A stretch of DNA of 32,794 bases, from assembly GCA_012518235.1 (NCBI GenBank), contig JAAYSY010000023.1, positions 1 through 32,794 on the forward strand, in the 5' to 3' direction. A model generated the notes under the pieces. That model did not search any database and had not been told where the DNA came from. It saw only the letters and a program-made list of their open reading frames with translations. A program made the translations under genes and the position numbers. Positions 18,114-27,383 of this stretch are shown here, piece by piece (the stretch's first letter is position 1; each line of letters opens with the position of its first letter). Source of the stretch: Bacteroidales bacterium (GTDB lineage: Bacteria; Bacteroidota; Bacteroidia; Bacteroidales; Bacteroidaceae).

Positions 18114-18869
18114 ATGATTATGCAAAACCCAAATAGCCTTGTTATAATTCCCACATATAACGAAAAAGAGAATATTGAAAATATAATTCGAGCAGTATTT
18201 AATTTAGAAAAGTTTTTTCATATTCTAATTATTGATGATGGTTCTCCTGATGGAACAGCCACTATCGTAAAAGAATTACAAAAGGAATACTCCACAAGTC
18301 TTTTTCTATTAGAAAGACAAGGTAAACAAGGTCTAGGCACAGCTTACATCGCAGGATTTAAATGGGCCCTAGAAAAAGATTATCTATATATATTTGAAAT
18401 GGATGCTGACTTTAGCCATAATCCCAATGATTTACCTCGACTTTATAAAGCTTGTACTGAAGAAGGTGCAGATGTAGCCATAGGGTCACGCTATGTAAGT
18501 GGAGTTAATGTTGTTAATTGGCCAATGGGACGTGTTTTAATGTCTTATTTTGCATCTAAATATGTACGCATCATCACTAGATTGCCGATACATGACACAA
18601 CTGCTGGATTCAAATGTTATCGTAGAGAAGTACTTGAAACTATCGACTTAAATAGAATTCAATTTAAGGGTTATGCCTTCCAAATAGAAATGAAATTTAA
18701 GTCGTATCTCGCTGGATTCAATATTGTTGAAGTCCCAGTTATCTTTATTAATCGAAAACTCGGTACGTCTAAAATGGACACTAGCATCTTTGGTGAAGCT
18801 GTTTTTGGAGTTATAAAATTAAAATTAGATAGCTTATTCCACAAATACCCCAAGAAAAATGAAAAATAA
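18114..18869 (+). CDS. Polyprenol-phosphate mannose synthase-like GT2 glycosyltransferase
   Basis: Family 2 glycosyltransferase resembling dolichol/polyprenol monophosphate mannose synthases, which transfer mannose from GDP-mannose to a lipid carrier at the inner face of the cytoplasmic membrane. The 251 residues show VIIPTYNEKENI near the start, the nucleotide-binding LIIDDGSPDGT, the metal-binding EMDADFSHNPNDLP and the IGSRYVSG block. There is no C-terminal membrane domain, so it is the short, soluble form. A start at 18120 (second Met) is equally possible. Its end overlaps the dihydroorotase gene by 11 bases. The exact sugar and lipid acceptor are inferred from the family. Confidence 0.88.
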   Translation: MIMQNPNSLVIIPTYNEKENIENIIRAVFNLEKFFHILIIDDGSPDGTATIVKELQKEYSTSLFLLERQGKQGLGTAYIAGFKWALEKDYLYIFEMDADFSHNPNDLPRLYKACTEEGADVAIGSRYVSGVNVVNWPMGRVLMSYFASKYVRIITRLPIHDTTAGFKCYRREVLETIDLNRIQFKGYAFQIEMKFKSYLAGFNIVEVPVIFINRKLGTSKMDTSIFGEAVFGVIKLKLDSLFHKYPKKNEK

Positions 18870-20217
18870 ACGCACTCTTATATATAATGCAACTCTAGTT
18901 AATGAAGGAAAAAAAGAGACTGGCTCTTTAATTATTGAAGGAAATACCATAAAAGAGGTTCTACTTCATAAGAAACAAGCATCAACTCCACAAAAATACG
19001 ATGAGAAAATAGATGCTACAGGACTTTATTTAATTCCTGGTATTATTGATACTCATGTTCATTTTAGAGACCCCGGAATGACACAAAAAGCAGACTTTTC
19101 AACAGAAAGTGCTGCTGCGGTTGCAGGTGGTGTAACTTCTATTTGCGATATGCCAAACACAATACCTCAAACTACAAGTTTAGAGGCATTAGATGAGAAA
19201 CTCACTTTAATGGCAGACAAGTCATTAGTCAACTATTCATGTTATTTTGGTGCTACCAATAGTAACTTTAAACTTTTTAGAGAGTTAGAGAACTATCCCA
19301 TTTGCGGCATAAAGCTTTTCATGGGTGCAAGTACAGGGAATATGCTTGTCGATAGACGTAAAACATTAGAAGAAATTTTTAATGGCACTAATTATCTAAT
19401 TGCCACTCATTGTGAAAATAATGACCTCATCAGCAAAAATAGAGCTTGGTATCTAAAAAAAGAAAATCAGACAGATGATCTACCTTTAAGTTTACACCCA
19501 TTCATACGTTCTGAAGAGGCTTGTTATCAATCGACAGCTTTAGCTATAGAACTTGCAACACAAGCAAAAGCAAGATTACACATCCTCCATTTATCTACTG
19601 CAAAAGAACTCTCACTGTTCACTAAAGAACCATTGGAGAACAAACAAATTACAGCTGAAGCATGTGTAGGTCATTTAATTTTCTCAGATGCTGACTACTC
19701 CACTCTAGGAACAAAAATTAAATGTAATCCTGCAATAAAAACACTAAATGACAGAGAAGCTCTTCGCAATGGAATTAATGCTGGACTGATTGACACTATA
19801 GCTACCGACCACGCTCCTCATCTTCTTAAAGATAAAGAAGGAGGTGCTCTAAAAGCAGCTTCGGGAACTCCATCTATACAGTACTCTTTAGTTAATATGT
19901 TAGAATTAGTTGATGAAGGAGTTTTTTCTATAGAAACGATTGTAGAAAAAATGTGTCATGCTCCCGCAAAAATATATAAAATAGCAAAAAGAGGTTTTAT
20001 CCGACCAGGCTATGCTGCCGATTTGGTTTTAGTAAAGCCTAATAACCAATGGACTGTTACCAAAGATAATATACTTAGCAAATGTGGTTGGACTCCATTT
20101 GAGAACCACACATATAACTGGAGTATTGAAAAAACTTTTGTTAATGGTAAGTTGTTATATAATCAAAACCAAGTAACAACAACTCATAAAGGTGAGTTAT
20201 TAAATTTTGATTTATGA
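18859..20217 (+). CDS. pyrC: Dihydroorotase
   Basis: Catalyses the reversible ring closure of carbamoyl aspartate to dihydroorotate, the third step of pyrimidine synthesis. The 452 residues show the class I amidohydrolase pattern: DTHVHFRDPGMTQKAD with metal-binding His 66 and His 68, GIKLFMGAS with the Lys that is carbamylated in the family, THCEN, ILHLST and the catalytic TDHAPH. All metal ligands appear present, so it should be active; a related hydantoinase/allantoinase role is less likely because of the DPG motif. It is coupled to the GT2 gene upstream (11-base overlap) and to the next gene (ATGA overlap). Confidence 0.92.
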   Translation: MKNKRTLIYNATLVNEGKKETGSLIIEGNTIKEVLLHKKQASTPQKYDEKIDATGLYLIPGIIDTHVHFRDPGMTQKADFSTESAAAVAGGVTSICDMPNTIPQTTSLEALDEKLTLMADKSLVNYSCYFGATNSNFKLFRELENYPICGIKLFMGASTGNMLVDRRKTLEEIFNGTNYLIATHCENNDLISKNRAWYLKKENQTDDLPLSLHPFIRSEEACYQSTALAIELATQAKARLHILHLSTAKELSLFTKEPLENKQITAEACVGHLIFSDADYSTLGTKIKCNPAIKTLNDREALRNGINAGLIDTIATDHAPHLLKDKEGGALKAASGTPSIQYSLVNMLELVDEGVFSIETIVEKMCHAPAKIYKIAKRGFIRPGYAADLVLVKPNNQWTVTKDNILSKCGWTPFENHTYNWSIEKTFVNGKLLYNQNQVTTTHKGELLNFDL

Positions 20218-20939
20218 ACAAAGAATACTCTATACACCAATTATATCCATTCATTCATTGGCCTTCATTTTTTAATGATTGGTCTTATGACCCTCAATAT
20301 GCAAAAATTGCATCACTTCAAGGATGTGATGTAGTTAGAGCTTCATGGTTATCAGATTTTGCTGAAGATGATCGGACAGAAGCATCTGATGCTATGCAAC
20401 TTTTAAAAGAAGCTAATCGGATGATTGATCTCCTGAACAGAGATTATAAAGTTAAAGTTTATCTTGAAGAAATTCCATTTGAAGTAGTTAATGATGAGGT
20501 TACATTCATGCAAGAATCAATTCATTTAGAAGCATTGGCTAACAACTTAACTTTTGACACCTATCCATCGTTTAAAAAGGAAAACCTAGTTGATGATCTT
20601 CATAAAGAGCAGAGTTTGCACCTTTTTATTACAACAACAGACGATGAAATGGATTTACTATTTGAAAACGACAATTATAAACGCAAATTAGTTCAGACAC
20701 TTGCTAAAAGACTTACTGAAGCAGCCTCTATTTGCTTATATAATGAAGTTTACAATACGAAAGAGTCAAAGGTTGCCTACATAGACTCAATAACAAAAGA
20801 CATAAAAAAACAACTACTAAAAAACAACTTATTTAATCAGTCGAGTTTAATGGATATTAAAATAACGGACAGCAACTCATTATCCCCAAATGCAACTCGA
20901 ATTGGACTTATATTGGCCAATTATATTTTATATCTTTAA
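20214..20939 (+). CDS. Shortened MetH-activation-domain-like protein
   Basis: The protein resembles the C-terminal activation domain of cobalamin-dependent methionine synthase, which holds AdoMet and reactivates the cofactor. Matching parts are the N-terminal FIHWPSFFNDWSYDPQYAKI, the helix AMQLLKEANRMIDLL, the DDEMDLLFENDNYKRKLVQTLAKRLTEAAS stretch (like DDYNKIMVKALADRLAEA in MetH), and an ending IKITDSNSLSPNATRIGLILANY (like KLTESFAMWPGASVSG). The AdoMet-binding RPAPGYPACPEH segment that should lie between the last two is absent, replaced by about 25 residues. At 241 residues it is shorter than the ~330 of MetH. Classification is by eye. Its ATG overlaps the dihydroorotase stop. Confidence 0.7.
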   Translation: MNKEYSIHQLYPFIHWPSFFNDWSYDPQYAKIASLQGCDVVRASWLSDFAEDDRTEASDAMQLLKEANRMIDLLNRDYKVKVYLEEIPFEVVNDEVTFMQESIHLEALANNLTFDTYPSFKKENLVDDLHKEQSLHLFITTTDDEMDLLFENDNYKRKLVQTLAKRLTEAASICLYNEVYNTKESKVAYIDSITKDIKKQLLKNNLFNQSSLMDIKITDSNSLSPNATRIGLILANYILYL

Positions 20940-21059
20940 GGTGATGTCTTAAATTTTAATTTCATCCTTATATTTCATTTTGCAGCTTTTTACCTGTAGC
21001 TTAATAGCAAGAAGATATCAATGAATACATCTATATAGCTAATACTCAAATAATATTTT

Positions 21060-22235
21060 ATGTTCCAAAGTATATTTCTGTCATCCCTATTACTATTAAA
21101 TATTCCTGCTCTCTACATATACTTAATGTATATAATGCGTAATAGGACAAAAATAGGAGTTAAAATACTTTATTGGTTACCTATTATTTTACTTTCAGTA
21201 GGATTATATATAATCCTACGCAATCCTTTTGGAACAGATTTTACACTCTATCCAAAAGCAATGGGTATTTACATTATTTGTTATTTCCTCATTGTAAATC
21301 CTTTGGTGTTTTTAACAGTTACATCCTTATTGAGCTTTCTATTTTATAAAAAACAAAAAATAAGAAAAGCAATTCTAGGTGTTGGGTGGATTGTAAGTTT
21401 CGCTATAGTTTTTATGCTACTATATGGCTCTATCTTTGGAAGAACACAATTTACAATTAAACCAGTTAAATATGCTCACATTAAAATACCACCTTCTTTT
21501 AATAATTATAAAATAGTTCAAATATCAGATTTTCATTTAGGGAGCTGGTACAGCAATACAAAACCCGTACAACAAATTGTAGATTTGGTCAATAGACAAA
21601 ATCCTGATTTAATTGTATTTACCGGTGACTTAGTTAATAATAAAGCAGATGAAATAGACCCCTTTATTGAAACATTATCACAACTAAAAGCTACCGATGG
21701 CGTTTATTCTGTTTTAGGAAATCATGATTACGGTCCCTATTATAAACTATGGAAAAGTAATGCTGATAGAGAACAAAATGTACGAGATCTAGAAAACAAA
21801 CAAGCACAAATGGGATGGAAGCTTTTAAATAATGAGCATACCTTTCTAACAAGAGGAAATGACTCCATTGCACTTATTGGAGTGGAAAATGATGGAGAAC
21901 CTCCTTTTGCACAATATGGAGATCTTAAAAAAGCAGCTGAAAACACAGAGAAGTATTTTCAAATCTTACTAAGTCATAATCCTACACATTGGAGACGTGA
22001 AGTTCTGCCAGAAACAGCTATCCCGTTAACATTAGCAGGACATACCCATGCAATGCAGTTCCAAATTGGATCATTCTCATTAGCCTCTAAAGTTTATCCT
22101 GAATGGAGTGGTATGTATACAGAAAATGACCAAAGCTTATATGTAAATATTGGATTAGGCTCTGTTGGCCCTCCTTTACGCTGGGGAGCTTGGCCAGAAA
22201 TTACAGTTATAACTCTGAATAAGAAAATACCTTAA
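21060..22235 (+). CDS. Membrane-anchored calcineurin-like metallophosphoesterase
   Basis: The 391-residue protein has four predicted membrane helices in the first ~135 residues, then a metallophosphoesterase domain with all metal-binding blocks: ISDFHLGSWY, FTGDLVNN, LGNHDYG, LLSHNP and AGHTHAMQF. Proteins of this layout (YkuE-like) are membrane-bound phosphoesterases, some acting on lipids such as UDP-diacylglucosamine, but the substrate here cannot be told. The start at 21060 is the first ATG and gives a hydrophobic first helix straight away. A 120-base gap separates it from the preceding operon; no good promoter match was seen there. It converges with sbcC. Confidence 0.88.
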   Translation: MFQSIFLSSLLLLNIPALYIYLMYIMRNRTKIGVKILYWLPIILLSVGLYIILRNPFGTDFTLYPKAMGIYIICYFLIVNPLVFLTVTSLLSFLFYKKQKIRKAILGVGWIVSFAIVFMLLYGSIFGRTQFTIKPVKYAHIKIPPSFNNYKIVQISDFHLGSWYSNTKPVQQIVDLVNRQNPDLIVFTGDLVNNKADEIDPFIETLSQLKATDGVYSVLGNHDYGPYYKLWKSNADREQNVRDLENKQAQMGWKLLNNEHTFLTRGNDSIALIGVENDGEPPFAQYGDLKKAAENTEKYFQILLSHNPTHWRREVLPETAIPLTLAGHTHAMQFQIGSFSLASKVYPEWSGMYTENDQSLYVNIGLGSVGPPLRWGAWPEITVITLNKKIP

Positions 22236-22260
22236 AAAGTTCTTCTACTATACTTCTTTT

Positions 22261-25197
22261 TCATCCAATTATTGAAACCGTACTGCGACCACTATGTCCT
22301 CTTTGTATCTTTATTTGAGCAGGAATGCGTTCACTCATTTCTTGAACGTGAGATATTACTCCTATTTTCCGTCCTTGTAACTGAAGTTGTTCTAAGGCCT
22401 CCATGGCCATATTAAGTGTCTCAGCATCTAACGAACCAAATCCTTCATCAATAAAAAGAGAATCCACATTTAAGTTTCTGCTGGAAAGGGAAGATAACCC
22501 TAAAGCTAACGCCAAAGAGACTAAAAAAGACTCGCCACCCGATAATGAATGAACTGTTCGAACCTCATCCAACATATAACGATCGACAACTTGTAAAGTC
22601 AATTGTTCTGAAACTTGTTTAAGCTCGTAACGTTTAGCTAAATAAGACAAATGCTTATTAGCATAACGCAACAACAAATTTAAGGTATACCCTTGTGCTA
22701 TAACTTTGAATTTTTTCCCATCAGCACTTCCAAACAAAGAATCTAATTTTTTCCATTTTTCAGCAATAACAGCTTGTTTTTTTAATTTTTTCTCAAAATC
22801 AGCTTTAGCTTTTCTTGAGTTCTCATCTTGCTTTAATAACGTTTTTAACGTTATTAATTTTTCGTTATCTTGTCTTTGCTGACGTAATTGTAAGTCCAAC
22901 TCTTGAGGTAAATTATTGGGAACCTCTTTCATGTTAGACTTTTGCTCTTCAAGCCCTTCTATCTGTTTTGTAAGCTGTTCCAACTGTCCTTGCAAAGAAG
23001 CAAGATTTTGTTTCATTTTATCATTTCCAGAACGCAAAAGTTCTTTTTTTTCGATTAGCTTTTTAGACTGCTCCTCAATGTTTTTTTCTTCCTCCGTTAC
23101 TTTTCTTCCACCTAAAAGAGAGTTTCTATTATTTTGTAAATCTTTGACTTTCTCTGTTACTTCTTTAAGTTCTTTTTCTTGATTTAAGAACTCCTTATTT
23201 ATCTTCTCTAAATTATCTTTCAATACAGATAGATTCGCTTGTTTGGTTTTTAACTCTTCTATTTTATTCCTAAAATCATTCAGTGCTTTCCTACGTTGTT
23301 CTATTTTCCCATTATTAGAACTCCATTTTTTATCTAATGTATTATAATCTGATATTCGTTCCTTGGCTAATGTTAGTTTCTTATTTATTTCTTTTAATTT
23401 ATTTGAAAAATAATCATTACTATACTGTTCTTCTGTGAGCTTTATATCTTTTAGTTTTTGGTTATAATTAGCTAATAAATTAAGACTATTTTTTTCTTGC
23501 ATTTTGGATTTAGCTAATTCAGCATTCAAATCATTGATGCTTTTCTCAAGCTCTTTTAAGCCTATTTCTTCTTCTTTATACTGTTTTTCTATCTTTTGAA
23601 ATAACACATCCACCTCTTCACTATTGAAATAAGGATGCTCTTTGCTGCCACAAACAGGACAAGGTGCATCTTTTGTAAGCGACTTTCTCAGTAGCTTAAC
23701 ATCTTTACTTATAGCCATTTTTTGTTGCTCATAAAGGTCCTTAATCTTGACAAAAGATAACTCTCTATTGGCTTTTTTCTCTTTATTTATAAGTAAACTC
23801 TTTTCTTTGTTCTCAATTTGTTGCTTATAACCATTAAGCTCTTTTTCTTCATCTGAAATCTGCTTAGATAAACTAATCCAGTTTTCATATTGTTTTTGCA
23901 AATCTTCATAATGCACTTGCTGTTTTAATAAAGAACTTTGCTCTGTCATTAACTCGTCAATCTTAATCGCTTCCTTTTTGAGTAAAAGTTTCTTATTTAT
24001 TTTTTCACCTTCTTCCAGCTCCTCATTCATTTGCTTCAGAAGTGCTATATTAGCTTCGTAAGATGGCTCTTTAACATCAAATGAGCGAGATATATCTGCT
24101 AAAAGAGCCTTAATCGCCTGATCGTTACTTCTTTCTTCGGCTTGAATATTCTCTTTTTCTTTACTTAACTTCTTTAAGCGCTCCAACTCTTTATTAACTT
24201 CCCCCTGCTTATTAGCAATTTGAACATCTAAAATTTTAGCTTTCTCTATCTCAATCAGTCTTAATTTTTTTCCCTCTTCAAACTGTTTAATAAGCGTATC
24301 ATGCTGCTCTATTTCTTTATGATTGGTTTTTACTCTACTTTCTTCCTGAATTATGTATTTCTTCTTTTCATTTCTTTCACCTAGAGCTTTTGTGAGTTCT
24401 TTTAATAACTCACTCTGTTTATTTAACTCTTTTATTGTATTTTCTCTTTTAGAAATCTCTTTCTCTAAATTGACTTCTTGAGCTTCATAATTAGTTAATT
24501 CATCCTTATCTAAAACCTTTATTTGTTCGAATTGGCCTTGCAACGAATTGATTACATTCGATTCCTCTTTTGATCGTTTATATATTTCTTGAGATATCTG
24601 AGAATAAATTTCAGTTCCAGTTAGCTTCTCCAATAGCTCAGCTTTATCCTCCTCTTTCGATTTTAGAAATGTAGCAAACTCATTTTGGGCTAATAAAACT
24701 GTTCTGGTAAATTGTTCATAACTCAAGCCTATATAAGTAACTAACTGATTTAATATTTCGGTTTTAGTGCCTTGTAGATCTGTGTTTGTAGTTAAATTTT
24801 TAGCAGTTATTTCCTGAGGTTGTAATGCTCCATCTGCTTTTCCATAAGCACGCCTTACAGACCACCTTGACCGATAATATGATTTGTTAGAACCAATAAA
24901 GTCAACTTCTGCATAACCATCACTTGTTCCCCTTCTCAAGATATTTCTAACATCCGATTGGTTTATCTTACGATCTTTAACATCTTGTAAAAAAACACTC
25001 TCTGATGTAGCCCTAAATCTTGGAGTGGCATCGTATAAAGCTAAACACAAGGCATCTAATATAGTCGATTTTCCCGACCCTGTAGGACCAGATATAGCAT
25101 ATAGACCTGCCGATTTTAAAGGTTCTTTTTCAAAATCTATTTCAACTTCTCCCTCTAGCGAGGCTAAATTTTTTAATCGGATAGCTAATATTTTCAT
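22261..25197 (-). CDS. sbcC: SbcC-type exonuclease ATPase subunit
   Basis: Large SMC-like subunit of the SbcCD nuclease, which opens hairpins and cuts protein-blocked DNA ends. The 978 residues hold Walker A GPTGSGKST (residues 37-45), a very long coiled coil broken in the middle by the zinc hook CPVC (Cys 513 and 516), a second coiled coil, and the C-terminal ATPase half with signature LSGGESFLVSLALALGLSS and Walker B LFIDEGFGSLD. Length is within the family's range. Its ATG overlaps the sbcD stop (ATGA), so both subunits are made together. Confidence 0.96.
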   Translation of the reverse strand: MKILAIRLKNLASLEGEVEIDFEKEPLKSAGLYAISGPTGSGKSTILDALCLALYDATPRFRATSESVFLQDVKDRKINQSDVRNILRRGTSDGYAEVDFIGSNKSYYRSRWSVRRAYGKADGALQPQEITAKNLTTNTDLQGTKTEILNQLVTYIGLSYEQFTRTVLLAQNEFATFLKSKEEDKAELLEKLTGTEIYSQISQEIYKRSKEESNVINSLQGQFEQIKVLDKDELTNYEAQEVNLEKEISKRENTIKELNKQSELLKELTKALGERNEKKKYIIQEESRVKTNHKEIEQHDTLIKQFEEGKKLRLIEIEKAKILDVQIANKQGEVNKELERLKKLSKEKENIQAEERSNDQAIKALLADISRSFDVKEPSYEANIALLKQMNEELEEGEKINKKLLLKKEAIKIDELMTEQSSLLKQQVHYEDLQKQYENWISLSKQISDEEKELNGYKQQIENKEKSLLINKEKKANRELSFVKIKDLYEQQKMAISKDVKLLRKSLTKDAPCPVCGSKEHPYFNSEEVDVLFQKIEKQYKEEEIGLKELEKSINDLNAELAKSKMQEKNSLNLLANYNQKLKDIKLTEEQYSNDYFSNKLKEINKKLTLAKERISDYNTLDKKWSSNNGKIEQRRKALNDFRNKIEELKTKQANLSVLKDNLEKINKEFLNQEKELKEVTEKVKDLQNNRNSLLGGRKVTEEEKNIEEQSKKLIEKKELLRSGNDKMKQNLASLQGQLEQLTKQIEGLEEQKSNMKEVPNNLPQELDLQLRQQRQDNEKLITLKTLLKQDENSRKAKADFEKKLKKQAVIAEKWKKLDSLFGSADGKKFKVIAQGYTLNLLLRYANKHLSYLAKRYELKQVSEQLTLQVVDRYMLDEVRTVHSLSGGESFLVSLALALGLSSLSSRNLNVDSLFIDEGFGSLDAETLNMAMEALEQLQLQGRKIGVISHVQEMSERIPAQIKIQRGHSGRSTVSIIG

Positions 25198-26462
25198 TTC
25201 TCCTTCTTCGTTTCAATTAATAAATTAACCTCTAAAAACAACTCTTGCAAATCTCGGGGTATATCAACATTATATAATTTCTTATAGTATGATTTAGCCA
25301 CATCTATTGGAGCTTTCTCCTCTAATCCTTTCAATTCACCAGTAAGTTGTTTATCATCATCGGCCTTATCATTTTTAAAGTGAGAACGTATACTTGCCAA
25401 ACGGACAGCTTTATGACTCACTATCTCTTCTATTTTATTCTTTAACAAAGGTTCAGGTTCAGTTAACAACACATTTATTTCTAGGAATGGATAATGATCA
25501 AAACAACTATCTTTATGAATAGAAGGAAGGGCTTGTAGTTCATTCAATAACTCAGCGGGTGATAATGCACCAACACGCAATGGGGGTATTCTAATTAATT
25601 GAACTAGCGGTTCATATGTATGCTTATCTATGGACTGTAACTTCCCATTATTAATAACCACCTCAACAACACCATGTGTATAGTCAATTTCGGAAAAAGA
25701 CATTGGTAATGGTGTTCCAGCATATCTTATATTCTCGCGCTTATTTACACGTTGTGCTTTATGAATATGACCCAATGCTGTGTAAGCCAAATCATCAGTA
25801 AAAACATCAGGAGATATACGTTCTAAACCACCAATAACTATCCGTTCACTATGATCCTTCTCAGCATGAACTGCATTTATGGTATGCAAATGCCCCATAG
25901 CAATTAAAGCTTGATTTTCGGTTTTTAATTGTTTTGCTTTCTCCAAAATCTCAACATAAAAAGCTTGAACTCCTTCTGAATATGAGTTACTCTTACCATT
26001 AGAACGTGTAGGGTAATCTCCTTGTCTTAAAAAAGGGACTGCAAGACATAACGCTTCTACTTCACCTTTCTTATTTCTAAGATTGACAATTAAAGATTCG
26101 TAATCAATATCATCATTATGCATCTTCGAAATAAGTCCTTTAATAACAACCCTTTCTTCATCTAATAACGGCTGAGGAGCCTCTAAACGAGAAGCTGAAT
26201 CATGATTTCCAGCAATTATAACTATTTGTAGATTTACATTATTCGATAAAACATTACTTATAAATTGATAAAATATCCGCTGAGAAGCAGAAGAAGGATT
26301 AGAAACATCGAAAACATCTCCACTAATAAGTACAACATCTATTTCTCTCTTTTCTATTTCATTACTTAACCATTTTAGAAAATGCAAATGTTCTTTTGTA
26401 CGATCATAACCAAAAAATGTTTGACCTAAATGCCAATCTGCAGTATGAAGTATTCTTAACAT
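25194..26462 (-). CDS. sbcD: SbcD-type exonuclease catalytic subunit
   Basis: Mn-dependent nuclease subunit of SbcCD (Mre11 family). The 422 residues show the phosphodiesterase motifs in order: TADWHLGQTF, VLISGDVFD, IAGNHDSASRL, MGHLH and ALGHIHKAQ. The C-terminal part is the capping and SbcC-binding region (DIPRDLQELFLEVNLL). It is the first gene of the minus-strand sbcDC operon, 100 bases from the divergent plsC-type gene. Confidence 0.96.
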   Translation of the reverse strand: MLRILHTADWHLGQTFFGYDRTKEHLHFLKWLSNEIEKREIDVVLISGDVFDVSNPSSASQRIFYQFISNVLSNNVNLQIVIIAGNHDSASRLEAPQPLLDEERVVIKGLISKMHNDDIDYESLIVNLRNKKGEVEALCLAVPFLRQGDYPTRSNGKSNSYSEGVQAFYVEILEKAKQLKTENQALIAMGHLHTINAVHAEKDHSERIVIGGLERISPDVFTDDLAYTALGHIHKAQRVNKRENIRYAGTPLPMSFSEIDYTHGVVEVVINNGKLQSIDKHTYEPLVQLIRIPPLRVGALSPAELLNELQALPSIHKDSCFDHYPFLEINVLLTEPEPLLKNKIEEIVSHKAVRLASIRSHFKNDKADDDKQLTGELKGLEEKAPIDVAKSYYKKLYNVDIPRDLQELFLEVNLLIETKKEK

Positions 26463-26485
26463 AGGAGTTCTTTATTAACTTTTAA

Positions 26486-26493
26486 CAAATATA
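26486..26493 (-). promoter_or_regulatory. Candidate -7 box for sbcDC
   Basis: On the minus strand this reads TATATTTG, matching TAnnTTTG, about 24 bases before the sbcD start. The -33 box is not obvious. Confidence 0.5.
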
Positions 26494-26525
26494 TAAAATA
26501 ATCACGCATTATTATTTTATATTGC

Positions 26526-26533
26526 TATTTTTG
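26526..26533 (+). promoter_or_regulatory. Candidate -7 box for the plsC-type gene
   Basis: TATTTTTG matches TAnnTTTG, 28 bases before the ATG at 26562. It is back to back with the sbcD promoter within 50 bases. Confidence 0.5.
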
Positions 26534-26561
26534 TCTGGTTAATCAGATGACTTAAACAAAA

Positions 26562-27323
26562 ATGAAAGTAATCTATGCTATTTATTTAGTTTGTTTTGCT
26601 CTACCTTTAATATTGGTTCTTACCATACTAACTGCACTTGTTACTATAATAGGTTCTCTAATAGGCGGAGCTCATTTTTGGGGGTATTATCCTGGGAAAA
26701 TTTGGTCTCAACTAATCTGTTTTTTACTCTTACTACCCGTCCAAATCAGAGGGAAAAATAATTTAGAACACAAGCAATCTTATATTATAGTAGCTAATCA
26801 TCAGGGGCTATTCGATGTTTTTCTCATTTACGGATTCTTAGGAAGAAACTTCAAATGGATGATGAAAAAGAGTATAAGAAAAATCCCTTTTGTTGGTAAA
26901 GCTTGCGAAAGTGCAGGACATATTTTTGTTGATCGCTCAGGTCCTAAAAAAATAGCAGAAACTATAGAGAGAGCAAAAGAATCGCTTACCAATGGAGTTT
27001 CATTGGTTGTTTTTCCTGAAGGAGCTAGAACGTTTACAGGTCATATGGGATATTTCAAAAAAGGGGCATTCCAACTGGCTAGTGATTTGCAACTTCCTAT
27101 TGTACCTATTACAATAACAGGAGCTTTTGAAGTGTTACCTCGTACAGGAAAATGGGTGCATTGGCATCCCTTATCTTTAACTATACATCCTCCTATTCCA
27201 GCTAAAGAACAAACACCTAAAATGATTCGTGAATCTATAAAAGAAGCGTATGCTGCCGTTGAAAGTGCTTTGCCCAATAAATACAAAGGAATGGTAGTAA
27301 ATGAGGATCAAGAAATCCCTTAA
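26562..27323 (+). CDS. plsC: 1-acyl-glycerol-3-phosphate acyltransferase (PlsC family)
   Basis: Adds the second fatty acid to lysophosphatidic acid, making phosphatidic acid for membrane phospholipids. The 253 residues begin with two hydrophobic segments (about 3-36 and 50-60), followed by the catalytic NHxxxxD motif as NHQGLFD (His 80, Asp 85), the FVDRSG block, FPEGAR for glycerol-phosphate binding, and VPITITGAFEVLP. Length is normal. It is a single-gene unit between sbcDC and the calpain-like gene. The family also includes lyso-ornithine-lipid acyltransferases, so the acceptor is inferred. Confidence 0.92.
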   Translation: MKVIYAIYLVCFALPLILVLTILTALVTIIGSLIGGAHFWGYYPGKIWSQLICFLLLLPVQIRGKNNLEHKQSYIIVANHQGLFDVFLIYGFLGRNFKWMMKKSIRKIPFVGKACESAGHIFVDRSGPKKIAETIERAKESLTNGVSLVVFPEGARTFTGHMGYFKKGAFQLASDLQLPIVPITITGAFEVLPRTGKWVHWHPLSLTIHPPIPAKEQTPKMIRESIKEAYAAVESALPNKYKGMVVNEDQEIP

Positions 27324-27360
27324 CTAATAGAATTAGACCGATCCATTAGATAAGGGATTT
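27313..27360. terminator. Bidirectional terminator-like hairpin between the plsC-type and calpain-like genes
   Basis: AAATCCCTTAACTAAT (27313-27328) pairs with ATTAGATAAGGGATTT (27345-27360) with one mismatch and a 16-base loop. It overlaps the plsC stop codon and lies just past the end of the convergent calpain-like gene, so it may serve both. Confidence 0.7.
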
Positions 27361-27383
27361 ATTATATATATAGCAATCAAAAC

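Noticed and set aside
20940-20976. Weak hairpin (AAGGTGAT with TCATCCTT) after the MetH-like gene
   Set aside because: The pairing is imperfect and no T run follows directly, so it was not called a terminator.
22916-23182. 88-codon plus-strand frame inside sbcC, rich in Ser, Phe and Cys
   Set aside because: It is antisense to the Lys/Glu-rich coiled coil of SbcC, which produces such Ser/Phe-rich frames.
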